Shown here one piece after another: positions 1 to 9,193 of a DNA stretch of 64,000 nucleotides. The notes under the pieces are model-generated. The model saw nothing but the letters and a program-made list of their open reading frames with translations, did no database searches and was not told where the DNA came from. Both the position numbers and the translations under genes were made by a program. Location: positions 372,001-436,000 of the forward strand of contig NZ_PGOI01000008.1 in the NCBI RefSeq assembly GCF_002794355.1. Reading direction: 5' to 3'. The number at the start of each line of letters is the position of its first letter. The first letter of the stretch is position 1. This DNA comes from Pseudorhodobacter sp. MZDSW-24AT. Its GTDB lineage: Bacteria > Pseudomonadota > Alphaproteobacteria > Rhodobacterales > Rhodobacteraceae.

Positions 1-1183
1 CCGGCCAATCCCTGCGCCAGATCACCCCGCGCGGCGCCAGAAGCGGCCCCAGACGCGCGCGCAGTGCCGCCAGAATCGCCGCCTCCGCCGCAGGCGCGCC
101 CATCAGCACCGCCACCAGCAGATGCCCCCTCAGCGCATCGCGCCGGGCCAGCACCGCCGCCCGCGCCACCCCCGGCAGCGTGGCGGCAAAGCGCTCGATC
201 TCTTCGGGAAACACATTCTGCCCCGCGATGGTGACCATCCGCCCCGCGCGCCCGCGCAGAACCAATCCGGCGGGCGTCAGCGCGCCAATCTCTCCGACGC
301 TCAGCCACCCCCTATCCCAGCGCGCCGAACCCGCGTCCTCTCCGGCATAGCCCTCGAACAGATAGGGGCTGCGCACCCAGACCGCCCCCGTCTCGCCCGA
401 CGCCACCTCGCGCCCAGCCGGGTCCCGGATCTGCACCTCGACCCCCGGATAAGGCTGCCCCACCGACTCGGGGGCATCTTCGGGGCCTGCCAGCGTGATA
501 AAGCTCGCTTCCGCCGCCCCATAGAATTCCCGCACGTCGGCGTTGGGCGCCGCCGCGTGCAAGGCCGCGCGCACCCCGGCCTCCAGCTTCGCGCCCCCCA
601 CCAAGACAAGCCGCACCAAAGGCCAAACCACCCCGCTGGCCAGCATCTGCGCCAGATGCACCGGCGTGGCATAGATCACGCCGATGCCGCGCGCCGCCAC
701 GGCCTGCGCCATCCGGTCCGGGCGCACCCCGTCGAGCAGATGCACCTCGGCCCCGAGCGCCAGCCCTTCCAGTGCCGCATAAAGTGCGAGCGATTGCGTC
801 AAGCGCCCCGGCACCGCCACCCGCACCCCCGGCCCGATGCCAAACAGCCGCGCATTCACGGCAAAGCTTGCCAACCACGAAGCCTGGCTGCGCCGCACCC
901 GCCGCGCGCCGCCCAAGGAACCGCCCGTCAGGGTTTCAAACGCGCCAAAGCCCGCCTCCAGCGCGCCCGCGCCGCCCACCCGAAAGCCACGGCCTTGTCC
1001 GGCCAACACCGCCGCCAGCGCATGCCCGCCCGGACGATCCGGCACCACAGGCGCAAACGCGGCCTCCCGCCGCACTTCCGCCCCGTCCGGCCCGATCAGG
1101 CGCGCCGCCTCATGCCATGAAAACCAAGGACTTGCAGCTTTCCCAAATACTCCCGCCGGAGGCATCCGCCGCGCACCGCCCAT
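1..1183 (-). CDS. AMP-binding enzyme (acyl-CoA synthetase-like), C-terminus cut by window edge
   Basis: The minus-strand frame is open from the window edge back to ATG codons at 1183 and 1165. It reads as an ANL-superfamily ligase, which would activate a carboxylic acid as its adenylate. Visible motifs are REFYGAAEASF (A5-like), ETGAVWVRSPYLFEGY and GRMVTIAGQNVFPEEIE (A8-like). The nucleotide loop near residue 70 reads TGGSLGGARRVRRS instead of the usual TSGSTGxPK, so the Thr and Lys positions are lost. The N-terminus is short for the family. Both possible ATGs lie in or beside an intergenic repeat (CCAAATACTCC), so the true start may be lower and is uncertain. The gene sits 8 nt downstream of aroQ on the same strand and may be co-transcribed. 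The substrate is unknown. Confidence 0.7.
   Translation of the reverse strand, partial: MGGARRMPPAGVFGKAASPWFSWHEAARLIGPDGAEVRREAAFAPVVPDRPGGHALAAVLAGQGRGFRVGGAGALEAGFGAFETLTGGSLGGARRVRRSQASWLASFAVNARLFGIGPGVRVAVPGRLTQSLALYAALEGLALGAEVHLLDGVRPDRMAQAVAARGIGVIYATPVHLAQMLASGVVWPLVRLVLVGGAKLEAGVRAALHAAAPNADVREFYGAAEASFITLAGPEDAPESVGQPYPGVEVQIRDPAGREVASGETGAVWVRSPYLFEGYAGEDAGSARWDRGWLSVGEIGALTPAGLVLRGRAGRMVTIAGQNVFPEEIERFAATLPGVARAAVLARRDALRGHLLVAVLMGAPAAEAAILAALRARLGPLLAPRGVIWRRDWP
1131..1170. repeat. Half copy of the TGCA..TTTCCCAAATACTCC intergenic repeat
   Basis: The stretch TTGCAGCTTTCCCAAATACT, followed by CCCGCCGGAGG, matches one arm of the palindromic repeat found in full at 5475-5536 and 52643-52705, and the half copy at 56429. 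Here it overlaps the apparent 5' end of the AMP-ligase gene and supplies its candidate start codon at 1165. Confidence 0.65.
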
Positions 1184-1191
1184 GACCGGGT

Positions 1192-1632
1192 TCAGGACGA
1201 AACCAAACTGCGCATCCGCCGCAGCGCCAGCAGATAGCCTTCGGTGCCAAAGCCCGCGATCACCCCTTCGGCGCGCAACGAGACATAAGAGTGATGCCGA
1301 AAGGACTCGCGCTTGTGCACATTCGAGATATGCACCTCCAGCACCGGGCCTTCAAAGGCGTTCATCGCATCCAGAATCGCCACCGAGGTATGGGTAAAGG
1401 CCCCGGGATTGATGATGATCCCCGCCCCTTGCCCGCGCGCCTCATGAATCCAGTCGATCAGCACGCCTTCATGATTCGATTGGTGAAACCGGATCCCCAG
1501 CCCCAGATCCTCGGCCAGCGCGCCACAGGCATTGGCCACATCCTCCAGCGTCTCACGCCCATAGATCTCGGGCTGGCGCAGGCCCAGCAGGTTCAGGTTG
1601 GGACCATTCAGAATATAGATCGGCTTTGCCAT
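1192..1632 (-). CDS. aroQ: 3-dehydroquinate dehydratase, type II
   Basis: This 146-aa protein has the normal length for the type II enzyme, which converts 3-dehydroquinate to 3-dehydroshikimate in the shikimate pathway as a cytosolic dodecamer. Key motifs are present: NGPNLNLLG (9-17), catalytic Tyr24 in [12 protein letters not shown] (49-56), INPGAFTH (74-81) with its substrate-binding Asn, and [14 protein letters not shown] (99-112) with the catalytic His101. The gene is followed after 8 nt by the AMP-ligase frame. It is separated by 180 nt from metF, which is transcribed in the same direction and ends in its own terminator. Confidence 0.96.
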   Translation of the reverse strand: MAKPIYILNGPNLNLLGLRQPEIYGRETLEDVANACGALAEDLGLGIRFHQSNHEGVLIDWIHEARGQGAGIIINPGAFTHTSVAILDAMNAFEGPVLEVHISNVHKRESFRHHSYVSLRAEGVIAGFGTEGYLLALRRMRSLVSS

Positions 1633-1753
1633 ACTGTCCTCTTTGCATCTGCCCCCATGCTATCTACAGCGCGCGCAACAGGAAACCGGCATTTGCGCCC
1701 GCAGGCGATGCCAGCCGTAAGACCTCTGACGTCAGACGAAAAGAGCGTGCCCC

Positions 1754-1788
1754 AAAAAAAAGGCCCAAGCCACAAAGGGCAAGGGCCT
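1754..1788 (-). terminator. Rho-independent terminator of metF
   Basis: Read on the minus strand, an AGGCCC/GGGCCT stem (1761-1788) with internal GCC/GGC pairing is followed directly by a run of eight T. It lies 25 nt past the metF stop codon and before aroQ, so metF and aroQ are probably separate transcripts. Confidence 0.8.
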
Positions 1789-1812
1789 CAGGGAGACGTC
1801 GTTGGCCTGATC

Positions 1813-2679
1813 TCAGGCGACTTTCTCCAGAACCACCTCGGGCTGAATGCCCAGCGCGCGCACCACTTCACGGGTCAGATGCGGGCGGTTCAGCGTGTAG
1901 AAGTGCAGATCCTCCACCCCGCCTTGCAGCAGATTGTCGCAAAGCTGGGTGCAATGGGCCAAGGCATACAGCTCTTCCCGCCCGTCGCGCGCGGCGGTGG
2001 TAAAGGCCTCGTCCAACCGCGCCGGAACCGCCGACCCGCAGCGCTGCGCGAATTTCTTGGCCCCCGCCCAGCTGGTGATCGGCAGGATGCCCGGAATGAT
2101 CGGCGCGGTGATGCCTTCTTTCACGCACAGATCGCGGAAGCGGAAAAACGTCTCCGCATCAAAGAAGAACTGCGTGATCGCACTGGATGCCCCCGCGTCG
2201 ATCTTGCGCTTGAGCCAGCGCACATCGGCCAGCGTATCCGCGGCATCGGGGTGCGGCTCGGGATAGGCCCCCACCCGCAGCGTGAACTTGCCCGTCGCCG
2301 CCAGCGCCTCGATCAACTCCACCGAAGACGCAAAGCCCTCGGGATGCGCGGTGAACCGCTCTGCCCCTTTGGGCGCATCGCCGCGCAGGGCGACGATCTC
2401 GGTCACACCCGCCTCGGCATAGGCCGCCGCGATCTCCAGCGTCTCGGCGCGGGTCGCGTCGACACAGGTGAGGTGCGCCGCCACATTGAGCCCGTAATTC
2501 TTGCCGATCGCCGTTACCGCCTCATGCGTCAGCTTACGGGTGGTGCCACCGGCGCCATAGGTGACCGACACGAATTCCGGCTGCATCGGGGCCAAGGCCT
2601 GCACGGTTTCCCAAAGACGGAACGACGCATCCAGCGTCTGGGGCGGGAAGAACTCGAACGAAATGCGCGGCGTGGCCAT
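1813..2679 (-). CDS. metF: Methylenetetrahydrofolate reductase
   Basis: This 288-aa enzyme reduces 5,10-methylene-THF to 5-methyl-THF, the methyl donor for methionine synthesis, using FAD. The N-terminal SFEFFPP (7-13) holds the conserved catalytic Glu. VSVTYGAGG, AHLTCVD, VALRGD and the FFFDAETFFRF segment are typical of the family, and the length is standard. The frame stays open upstream to 2874, but ATG 2679 is chosen because it begins at the family N-terminus and is preceded by a strong AAGGAG Shine-Dalgarno. The gene is divergent from the metR-like regulator, a classic arrangement, with a MetR-type box between them. Confidence 0.95.
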   Translation of the reverse strand: MATPRISFEFFPPQTLDASFRLWETVQALAPMQPEFVSVTYGAGGTTRKLTHEAVTAIGKNYGLNVAAHLTCVDATRAETLEIAAAYAEAGVTEIVALRGDAPKGAERFTAHPEGFASSVELIEALAATGKFTLRVGAYPEPHPDAADTLADVRWLKRKIDAGASSAITQFFFDAETFFRFRDLCVKEGITAPIIPGILPITSWAGAKKFAQRCGSAVPARLDEAFTTAARDGREELYALAHCTQLCDNLLQGGVEDLHFYTLNRPHLTREVVRALGIQPEVVLEKVA

Positions 2680-2722
2680 GGTCGTCTCCTTGTGATGCCC
2701 CCTTGTCGCAGATTCGACGATG

Positions 2723-2735
2723 TGAGACAAATTCA
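2723..2735. promoter_or_regulatory. Candidate MetR operator between metF and metR
   Basis: TGAGACAAATTCA differs at one base from the MetR consensus TGAA-N5-TTCA. It lies in the 87-nt gap between the divergent metF (starts 2679) and metR (starts 2767), the place expected for a LysR-type regulator controlling both genes. Confidence 0.5.
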
Positions 2736-2766
2736 TAAACTTCACCATCATCATGTGGTTCCCTTC

Positions 2767-3672
2767 ATGTATATCGAGCTTCGCCACCTGCGCACGATCC
2801 GGGCCATCCATCAGGCGGGCGGCCTTGCGCGCGCGGCCGATCTGCTGAACATGACGCAATCGGCGCTGTCGCATCAGGTCGCCAATCTGGAGGATCAGGC
2901 CGGGATGGAGCTGTTCGTGCGCCGCTCGAAACCCATGCGCCTGTCAGCCGCCGGAATCCGCATGTTGCGCGCCGCCGACCGCATCCTGCCGGAAATCGAG
3001 CAGATGGAAGAAGAATTCCGCGCGCTGCGTGCGGGCAAGACCGGGCGGCTGCACATCGCCATTCAGTGCCATGCCTGCTTTGACTGGCTGTTCCCGGTGC
3101 TGGAACTCTTCCGCCAATCCTGGCCCGAAGTGGATGTCGACATCCGCGCAGGCTTGGCCTTCGACAGCTTTCCCGCGCTGTTGCGCGAAGAGGTGGATCT
3201 GGTGATCACCTCCAACCCCGAACCGCTGCCGGGCCTCGCCTACAACCCGCTCTTTGACTACCACCCGGTGTTCCTCGCCTCGGCGCAGAACCCGCTGGCG
3301 GCCAAAGAGGTGATCACGGCCGAGGATTTCCGCGATCAGGTGCTGATCACCTATCCGGTGGCCCGCGACAAGCTGGATGTGTTTACCGAGCTTCTGACCC
3401 CCGCCAAGATCGAACCGCGCGGCCAGCGCCCGGTGGAACTGACCGCGGTGATCCTGATGCTGGTGGGCTCCAACCGGGGCGTGGCAGTGCTGCCCGATTG
3501 GGTGCTGCGCGACATCAAGTCCAACGCCGATTACGTCACCCGACCGCTCGGCCCCGAAACCGTGACCAAACGCCTGTTTGCCGCCACCCGCGAGGAAGAT
3601 GCCGCCAAACCCTTCATGGCGCATTTCCTGCGCCTGTGCCGGACCGAGCCGGTCAAACTGCAACGCGGCTGA
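2767..3672 (+). CDS. metR: LysR-family regulator of methionine genes (MetR-like)
   Basis: This 301-aa LysR-type transcription factor starts MYIELRHLRTIRAI. The winged helix-turn-helix covers about residues 1-60, with AADLLNMTQSALSHQVANLE as the recognition region, followed by a substrate-binding domain from about 90. A longer frame runs upstream but is only the reverse of aroQ and metF. The start at 2767 fits the LysR family N-terminus. Divergence from metF and the near-consensus MetR box suggest that it activates metF, with homocysteine as the usual co-effector. The MetR identity is inferred mainly from context. Confidence 0.85.
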   Translation: MYIELRHLRTIRAIHQAGGLARAADLLNMTQSALSHQVANLEDQAGMELFVRRSKPMRLSAAGIRMLRAADRILPEIEQMEEEFRALRAGKTGRLHIAIQCHACFDWLFPVLELFRQSWPEVDVDIRAGLAFDSFPALLREEVDLVITSNPEPLPGLAYNPLFDYHPVFLASAQNPLAAKEVITAEDFRDQVLITYPVARDKLDVFTELLTPAKIEPRGQRPVELTAVILMLVGSNRGVAVLPDWVLRDIKSNADYVTRPLGPETVTKRLFAATREEDAAKPFMAHFLRLCRTEPVKLQRG

Positions 3673-3791
3673 CCGCCAACAGCCGCTCCTCGCCCGAATC
3701 GCGCCGAAACCACAGGAAATCCCCATCCCCCCTTTCCTTGTGCGCCGGTCGGGCCTATACGCGGGCGCTGACGCGGAACGGAGTTCTCACC

Positions 3792-4586
3792 ATGCAAGGC
3801 AGCGCCAACCTCAACCTGATGATCAAGGCCGCGCGCCGCGCGGGCCGCAGTCTGGTGAAAGACTTCCGCGAGGTGGAAAACCTGCAAGTCTCCACCAAGG
3901 GCCCCGGCGATTTCGTCAGCAAGGCCGACCGCGAAGCGGAACGCATGATCCGCGACGACCTGATGGGCGCGCGCCCCACCTATGGCTGGCTGGGCGAGGA
4001 AACCGGCGCCGCCGCCGGGGCCGACCCCACCCGCCGCTGGATCGTCGACCCGCTCGACGGCACCACCAACTTCCTGCACGGGATGCCGCATTGGGCGGTG
4101 TCGATCGCGCTGGAACACAAAGGTGAGATCGTCTCGGCGGTGGTCTATGATGCCGCTAAGGACGAGATGTTCTGGGCCGAGAAAGGCTCGGGCGCGTGGT
4201 TGAACGACAGCCGCCGTGTCCGCGTCTCGGGCCGCCGCAGCCTGTCGGAAGCGGTCTTCGCCACCGGCGTGCCCTTTGGCGCCAAGAAAACCCTGCCCGC
4301 CACCTTGCAGGATCTGGCCCGCCTGATGCCCGCCTGCGCGGGCGTGCGCCGCTGGGGCGCAGCGGCGCTCGACCTCGCCTATGTGGCCGCCGGTCGCTAT
4401 GAAGGCTATTGGGAACGCGAGCTGAACGCCTGGGACGTCGCAGCGGGCATCCTGTTGGTGAAAGAAGCAGGCGGCATGGTCAGCGGCATCCGCGATGGTC
4501 AGGACCCGCTTGAAGATGGCAGCATCGTCGCCGGCAACGAAGGCCTGTTCGAACCCTTCCGCAAGATCATCCGCAACGACGGCTGA
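3792..4586 (+). CDS. suhB: Inositol monophosphatase family protein (SuhB-type)
   Basis: This 264-aa Mg2+-dependent phosphatase has all the family metal-binding motifs: GEE (68-70), DPLDGTTNF (86-94) and NAWDVAAG near residue 215. FVSKADREAE (41-50) is the usual N-terminal helix signature. The frame extends to 3498 in front of this start, but ATG 3792 matches the family N-terminus (MQGSANLNLMIKAARRAG). The length is standard. Family members hydrolyse inositol-1-phosphate, and SuhB also acts in rRNA antitermination in enterobacteria. Which role applies here cannot be told from sequence. It is convergent with the downstream rhomboid gene. Confidence 0.9.
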   Translation: MQGSANLNLMIKAARRAGRSLVKDFREVENLQVSTKGPGDFVSKADREAERMIRDDLMGARPTYGWLGEETGAAAGADPTRRWIVDPLDGTTNFLHGMPHWAVSIALEHKGEIVSAVVYDAAKDEMFWAEKGSGAWLNDSRRVRVSGRRSLSEAVFATGVPFGAKKTLPATLQDLARLMPACAGVRRWGAAALDLAYVAAGRYEGYWERELNAWDVAAGILLVKEAGGMVSGIRDGQDPLEDGSIVAGNEGLFEPFRKIIRNDG

Positions 4587-4611
4587 CCCACCCCGCCCGC
4601 GCGGCAGGCCC

Positions 4612-5358
4612 CTAGCGGGGCCGCCGCGGCACCTGCGGCACGCGCGAGCGCGTCAGCTCATAGCGCGCCTCGGGATGCGGCGGCGCGCCATGGGTCCGGC
4701 TCCAGAAACCGATGCCCCCCCGGCGCAGCCACAAGGGCAGCGTCAACAGCACCCCCGCCACAAAACCGCCCGTATGCGCCCAATAGGCCACGCCGCCGTC
4801 CTCGGTTGGCGTCACCGCGCCGTTGAACAGCTGCAGCCCGAACCAGACCCCCAGCACGATCCAGGCCGGAATGGGAAAGATGCGGAAAAAGATCACGATG
4901 ATCAGCAGCACATCGACGCGTGCCTTGGGAAACAGCAAGAGATAACCGCCCATCACCCCGGCAATCGCCCCCGAGGCCCCCACCATCGGGATCTGGGACA
5001 ATGGGTCCACGGCATATTGCAACCCCACCGCCGCCAGCCCTCCGGCGAGGTAGAACAGCGCAAAGCCAAAATGCCCCATCTCATCTTCGAGATTGTCACC
5101 GAAGATGAATAAAAACAGCATATTGCCCAGAAGATGCATCCAGCCGCCATGCAGGAACATGTGGCTGAAAACCCCCTGCACCCCAAAGCCTTCGGAGACA
5201 AAGGCCGGCACGAAGCCCCAGACATAGAAAAACCGCGCCAGCGTGATTTCGTCCATCATCTGGTTGAACAGAAGAAAGATCCCCACATTCGCCGCGATCA
5301 GCAGCCAGGTGACATAGGGCCTGCGCCCCGACGGGTTATGGTCGCGGATGGGAAACAT
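4612..5358 (-). CDS. Rhomboid family intramembrane serine protease
   Basis: This 248-aa polytopic membrane protein carries the rhomboid signatures: HGGWMHLLGNM (70-80) in the first loop and second helix, the nucleophile Ser129 in VGASGAIAG, and the catalytic His195 in AHTGGFVAG. About six hydrophobic segments can be seen. It should cleave transmembrane substrates within the inner membrane; the substrate is unknown. ATG 5358 is chosen over the longer frame (to 5529) because the extension is low-complexity and runs into an intergenic repeat. It lies downstream of putA on the same strand, separated by the repeat element. Confidence 0.9.
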   Translation of the reverse strand: MFPIRDHNPSGRRPYVTWLLIAANVGIFLLFNQMMDEITLARFFYVWGFVPAFVSEGFGVQGVFSHMFLHGGWMHLLGNMLFLFIFGDNLEDEMGHFGFALFYLAGGLAAVGLQYAVDPLSQIPMVGASGAIAGVMGGYLLLFPKARVDVLLIIVIFFRIFPIPAWIVLGVWFGLQLFNGAVTPTEDGGVAYWAHTGGFVAGVLLTLPLWLRRGGIGFWSRTHGAPPHPEARYELTRSRVPQVPRRPR

Positions 5359-5440
5359 GACCGGCAGCTTTTCCCATCGCCCGAACGCCGTCAAGCCCAA
5401 GGCCGCCTTTCGTCTCGCGCGGCACGCGGCCGCAGCGACA

Positions 5441-5609
5441 GAGGGGGGCGCTGCCCCCCGCCTTCGGCCCCCCCGGAGTATTTTCAAAAGGTGCAATACA
5501 AGACCGCGCCTGCCTTGCACCTTTTCCAAATACTCCCGCGCGGAGCGCCTCTCCGAGGAGACGCGGCACCGCCGCGCGACGAGACAAAAACCTGCGGCGC
5601 AGCCGCGCC
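5441..5609. repeat. Long palindromic intergenic repeat, copy A
   Basis: This element shares order and most sequence with the stretch at 52611-52782. It starts with a G-run/C-run stem. A large imperfect inverted repeat follows (5475-5536, GGAGTATTTT..GTGCAA paired with TTGCAC..AAATACTCC), then CGCGCGGAGCGC, GAGGAGACGCG, GCGCGACGAGACAAAAA and GGCGCAGCCGC. It occupies most of the gap between putA and the rhomboid gene. The palindrome could act as a transcription terminator or mRNA-stabilising structure downstream of putA. Confidence 0.8.
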
Positions 5610-5625
5610 TTGAGATCCCGCCGCG

Positions 5626-8600
5626 TCAGCCTGCGGCTTCGGTCAGAAGCTGCGCATTGCCGCCGGAGGCGGTGGTGTCGATGCAGGCATGGCGCTCGAG
5701 TGTGGCGTGGCCGGTGTCCGGCAGATCGGTGATCAGCGGCAGGATCGGACCTTTGCGCGACGCCAAGGCCTGCGCACAGGCGCGCGCGGTGGCGGCGTCG
5801 CCCCACCAGATCGCGCCGGAGAAGCCCGTTTCCGTCGCCAGCACCGCGGGCTCCAGCCCCGGCACCTCGACCGCCAGCCCGCCCAGCGCCCGCACCGCCG
5901 TCGCCTGCGCCAGCGCCTGTGCCGCGGTCGGGCCAAGGCACAGCAGCGGGGCGCGCGCCAGCGTGGTCAGCCGGTTTGACTCGCCGGTCGGCCCTGGCAG
6001 ATCGGTTGTCACCGCGGCCGGCGCCGCCTGCGGCGCCCGCAGCCGCGCGCGCAGATCCGCCTCTGTGCTTTTGCCCGCAGTCTTGTCCGCGGTCTCGGTC
6101 GCGCCTTGGGGCGCGGTGGCGCGGGTGAAGCGGTGCAGATAATGCGGCCCGCCCGCCTTTGGCCCGGTGCCCGACAGGCCCTCGCCGCCGAAGGGCTGGC
6201 TGCCCACCACCGCGCCAATCTGGTTGCGGTTGACATAGATGTTGCCCACCTGCGCCGCCGCCACCACCTGCTGCACCCGGTCATCGATCCGGCTGTGCAG
6301 GCCAAAGGTCAGCCCATAGCCGGTGGCATTCACCGCCGCGATCACCTGATCCAAGTCCGAAGCGCGGAAGGTCGCCACATGCAGCACCGGGCCAAAGATC
6401 TCGCGCGGCATTGCGGCGATGCCCGGCACCCGGAGCACCACGGGCGCAATGAAGGTGCCGCCTGCTGGCGCCGCCAATTCCTTCAGCACCCGCCCTTCGG
6501 CGCGGGCCTGCGCGACATAATCCGCGATTCCCTTCTGCGCCTCGGCATCGATCACCGGCCCCACATCGGTGGCCAGATCCCAAGGATCGCCCAAGGCCAG
6601 ATCCTCCATCGCGCCGAACAGCATCTCCAGCACGGTCTCGGCGATGTCCTCTTGCACATAGAGACAGCGCAGGGCCGAGCAGCGCTGCCCCGCCGATTGG
6701 AAGCTCGAGGCGAGAATGTCGCGCACCGCCTGCTCGGGGAGCGCCGTCGAATCCACCACCATCGCATTCAGCCCGCCGGTTTCCGCGATCAGCGGCGCGC
6801 CGGGCGCGAGATGCGCGGCCATGCTGGCGCGGATCTTCAGCGCGGTCTCCGTGCCTCCGGTGAAGGCCACGCCCGCCACCCGCGCATCCGCCGTCAGCGC
6901 CGCGCCCACCGCGCCATCGCCGGGCAGCAGTTGCAAGGCGCTGAGCGGAACCCCCGCCTTGTGCAAAAGCCCCACCGCAAGCGCCGCGATCAGCGGCGTC
7001 TGTTCCGCAGGCTTGGCCAGCACGGCATTCCCTGCCGCCAAGGCCGCCGCAATCTGCCCGGTGAAAATGGCCAGCGGGAAGTTCCAAGGGCTGATGCAGG
7101 CGAAGACACCCCGGCAAGGGTGGCGGAGCACGCCTGCCCCATCCGCGTAATAGCGCAGGAAATCCACCGCCTCGCGCAGTTCCGCCACCGCATCGGCTTG
7201 CGTCTTGCCCGCCTCGCGCGCCAAGAGGGCAAAGATCGGGCCGAACTCCGCCTCATAGAGATCCGCCGCGCGGCGCAGCACCTCGGCGCGTAGGCCCGCC
7301 TCGGCGGCCCAAGGCTCGGCCAGTCGCAGCGCGGTGTCGATGTCGGGGGCCGCCGCCTCGGTCACAAAGCCCACCCTTACCCCCGTTGCGGGGTTGATGA
7401 CCGCGCGCTGCATCCCGCCCACCGCACGCCCCGCCAGCATCGGGGCCGCCTCGAACATATGGTCGGCAAAGGGCGCGCGCGCCGCCTCGATCGCCGCCAG
7501 ATCAGGGGCTGCCGTCAGGTCAAACCCGCGCGCGTTCCGGCGCGTGCCGAACAGCTCTGGCCCGGTCAACAGCGCCTTGTTGGGCAGGCTCATCGCCTCG
7601 ACCGCGGTCAGCGGACAGGCGGCCACCCGCGCGGGCGGCACGTCTTCGTCCACGATCTGGTTCACGAAACTGCTGTTCGCCCCGTTCTCGAGCAAGCGCC
7701 GCACCAGATAGGCGAGCAAATCCCGATGCGCCCCCACCGGCGCATAAATCCGGCAGCGCGTGCCCTGATCGCTCAGCACGATGTCATGCAGCCTTTCGCC
7801 CATGCCATGCAGGCGCTGGAATTCATAGGCCAAGGGCTCCACCCCCATCGCCGACGCCATCTGAAGCACCGCCGCCACCGTATGCGCGTTATGGGTGGCG
7901 AATTGCGGATAGATCCGTCCGGTCATGCCGAGCAGCTTGCGCGCATTGGCGATATAGGAGACATCCGTCGCCTCTTTGCGGGTGAACACCGGGAAACTTT
8001 CAAGCCCCAGCACCTGTGCGCGCTTCACCTCGGCGTCCCAATAGGCGCCCTTGACCAGCCGCACCATGATGCGCCGGTCCAGCCGCCCAGCCAGATCATG
8101 GAGCCAGTCGATCACCGCGCCCGCGCGCCGACCGTAGGCCTGCACCACCACGCCGAACCCGTCCCACCCGGCCAGCGAGGCATCGTCCAGCACCGCCTCG
8201 ATCACCTCGAGCGACAACTCCAGCCGGTCGGCCTCTTCGGCGTCGATGTTGAAGCCGATCCCCGCCGCCCGCGCGAGCCCTGCCAGCGCCCGCACGCGGG
8301 GCACCAGTTCGGCCATCACCCGGGCGCGCTTGGCCACCTCATAGCGGGGGTGCAGTGCCGACAGCTTGACCGAGATCCCCGGATTGGCGCGGATGTCATT
8401 GCCGCGCGCCGCCGCCGCAATCGCCGTGATCGCGCGGGTATAGGCCAGATGATAGCGCCGCGCGTCGCCTTCGGTGCGGGCGGCCTCGCCCAGCATGTCA
8501 TAGCTGTAGGTATAGCCCTTGGCTTCCAGATCGCGGGCGCGGTCCATGGCGCGCTCGATCGTCTCGCCCAGCACGAAGTTGCGGCCCATCTCTTTCATCG

Positions 8601-9090
8601 CCTGCGCCACCGCGCGGCGGATCACCGGCTCGCCCAGCCGCTTGACGGCGGCGCGCAGATGCCCCGCCACCCCCGGCTCGCGCTCTTCCAGCACCTTGCC
8701 GGTCAGCATCAGCGCCCAAGTCGAGGCGTTTACGAGCGAAGACGCCGACCGCCCCAGATGCCGCCCCCAATCGCTGGGCGCGATCTTGTCTTCGATCAGC
8801 GCATCCATGGTTTCTGCATCCGGCACCCGCAACAGCGCCTCGGCCAAGCACATCAGGGCGATGCCTTCATCCGTGGACAGGCCATATTCGGCCAGAAACA
8901 CCTCCATCAACCCGGGCTTGGCGCTTTTGCGAATGCGCGTCACCAACTCTGCCCCTTGCGCAGAAATCGCGGCGCGCGCCTCTGGCGACAGATCCGCCTC
9001 GGCCACAAGGCGCTGCACCAGCGCCGCCTCGTCGCGCAGGGCCGCGTTGCGGATGATCTCGATGGGCTGGGGTTGGGAATCGTGCGGCAT
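5626..9090 (-). CDS. putA: Bifunctional proline dehydrogenase / glutamate-semialdehyde dehydrogenase
   Basis: This 1154-aa protein oxidises proline to glutamate in two steps. The FAD-dependent proline dehydrogenase barrel spans about residues 130-470 (RLVKGAYWDAE at 344-354, YEFQRLHGMGERL at 422-434). The NAD-dependent aldehyde dehydrogenase spans about 540-1010 (ISPWNFPLA, FTGGTETA, IAETGG, catalytic Cys804 in SAGQRC). A roughly 130-residue C-terminal extension follows. There is no N-terminal ribbon-helix-helix DNA-binding domain, so it is not the autoregulatory enterobacterial type; control is probably by the divergent Lrp-type gene at 9194. The start MPHDSQPQP at 9090 leaves a 103-nt divergent regulatory gap. 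Confidence 0.96.
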   Translation of the reverse strand: MPHDSQPQPIEIIRNAALRDEAALVQRLVAEADLSPEARAAISAQGAELVTRIRKSAKPGLMEVFLAEYGLSTDEGIALMCLAEALLRVPDAETMDALIEDKIAPSDWGRHLGRSASSLVNASTWALMLTGKVLEEREPGVAGHLRAAVKRLGEPVIRRAVAQAMKEMGRNFVLGETIERAMDRARDLEAKGYTYSYDMLGEAARTEGDARRYHLAYTRAITAIAAAARGNDIRANPGISVKLSALHPRYEVAKRARVMAELVPRVRALAGLARAAGIGFNIDAEEADRLELSLEVIEAVLDDASLAGWDGFGVVVQAYGRRAGAVIDWLHDLAGRLDRRIMVRLVKGAYWDAEVKRAQVLGLESFPVFTRKEATDVSYIANARKLLGMTGRIYPQFATHNAHTVAAVLQMASAMGVEPLAYEFQRLHGMGERLHDIVLSDQGTRCRIYAPVGAHRDLLAYLVRRLLENGANSSFVNQIVDEDVPPARVAACPLTAVEAMSLPNKALLTGPELFGTRRNARGFDLTAAPDLAAIEAARAPFADHMFEAAPMLAGRAVGGMQRAVINPATGVRVGFVTEAAAPDIDTALRLAEPWAAEAGLRAEVLRRAADLYEAEFGPIFALLAREAGKTQADAVAELREAVDFLRYYADGAGVLRHPCRGVFACISPWNFPLAIFTGQIAAALAAGNAVLAKPAEQTPLIAALAVGLLHKAGVPLSALQLLPGDGAVGAALTADARVAGVAFTGGTETALKIRASMAAHLAPGAPLIAETGGLNAMVVDSTALPEQAVRDILASSFQSAGQRCSALRCLYVQEDIAETVLEMLFGAMEDLALGDPWDLATDVGPVIDAEAQKGIADYVAQARAEGRVLKELAAPAGGTFIAPVVLRVPGIAAMPREIFGPVLHVATFRASDLDQVIAAVNATGYGLTFGLHSRIDDRVQQVVAAAQVGNIYVNRNQIGAVVGSQPFGGEGLSGTGPKAGGPHYLHRFTRATAPQGATETADKTAGKSTEADLRARLRAPQAAPAAVTTDLPGPTGESNRLTTLARAPLLCLGPTAAQALAQATAVRALGGLAVEVPGLEPAVLATETGFSGAIWWGDAATARACAQALASRKGPILPLITDLPDTGHATLERHACIDTTASGGNAQLLTEAAG

Positions 9091-9193
9091 CTGGCCTCTC
9101 CTGTTTGTCCCATGATACTGCGCTATTCAAAGGCCGTTCTCCTGATTATGAAGGGATTGACAGCCATTCCGCCCGCAATTCAGGAAATAAACC

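Noticed and set aside
1291-2766. N-terminal extension of the LysR (MetR) frame by nearly 500 codons
   Set aside because: The extension is the reverse of aroQ and metF and lacks any domain. The protein starting at 2767 has the exact LysR N-terminus.
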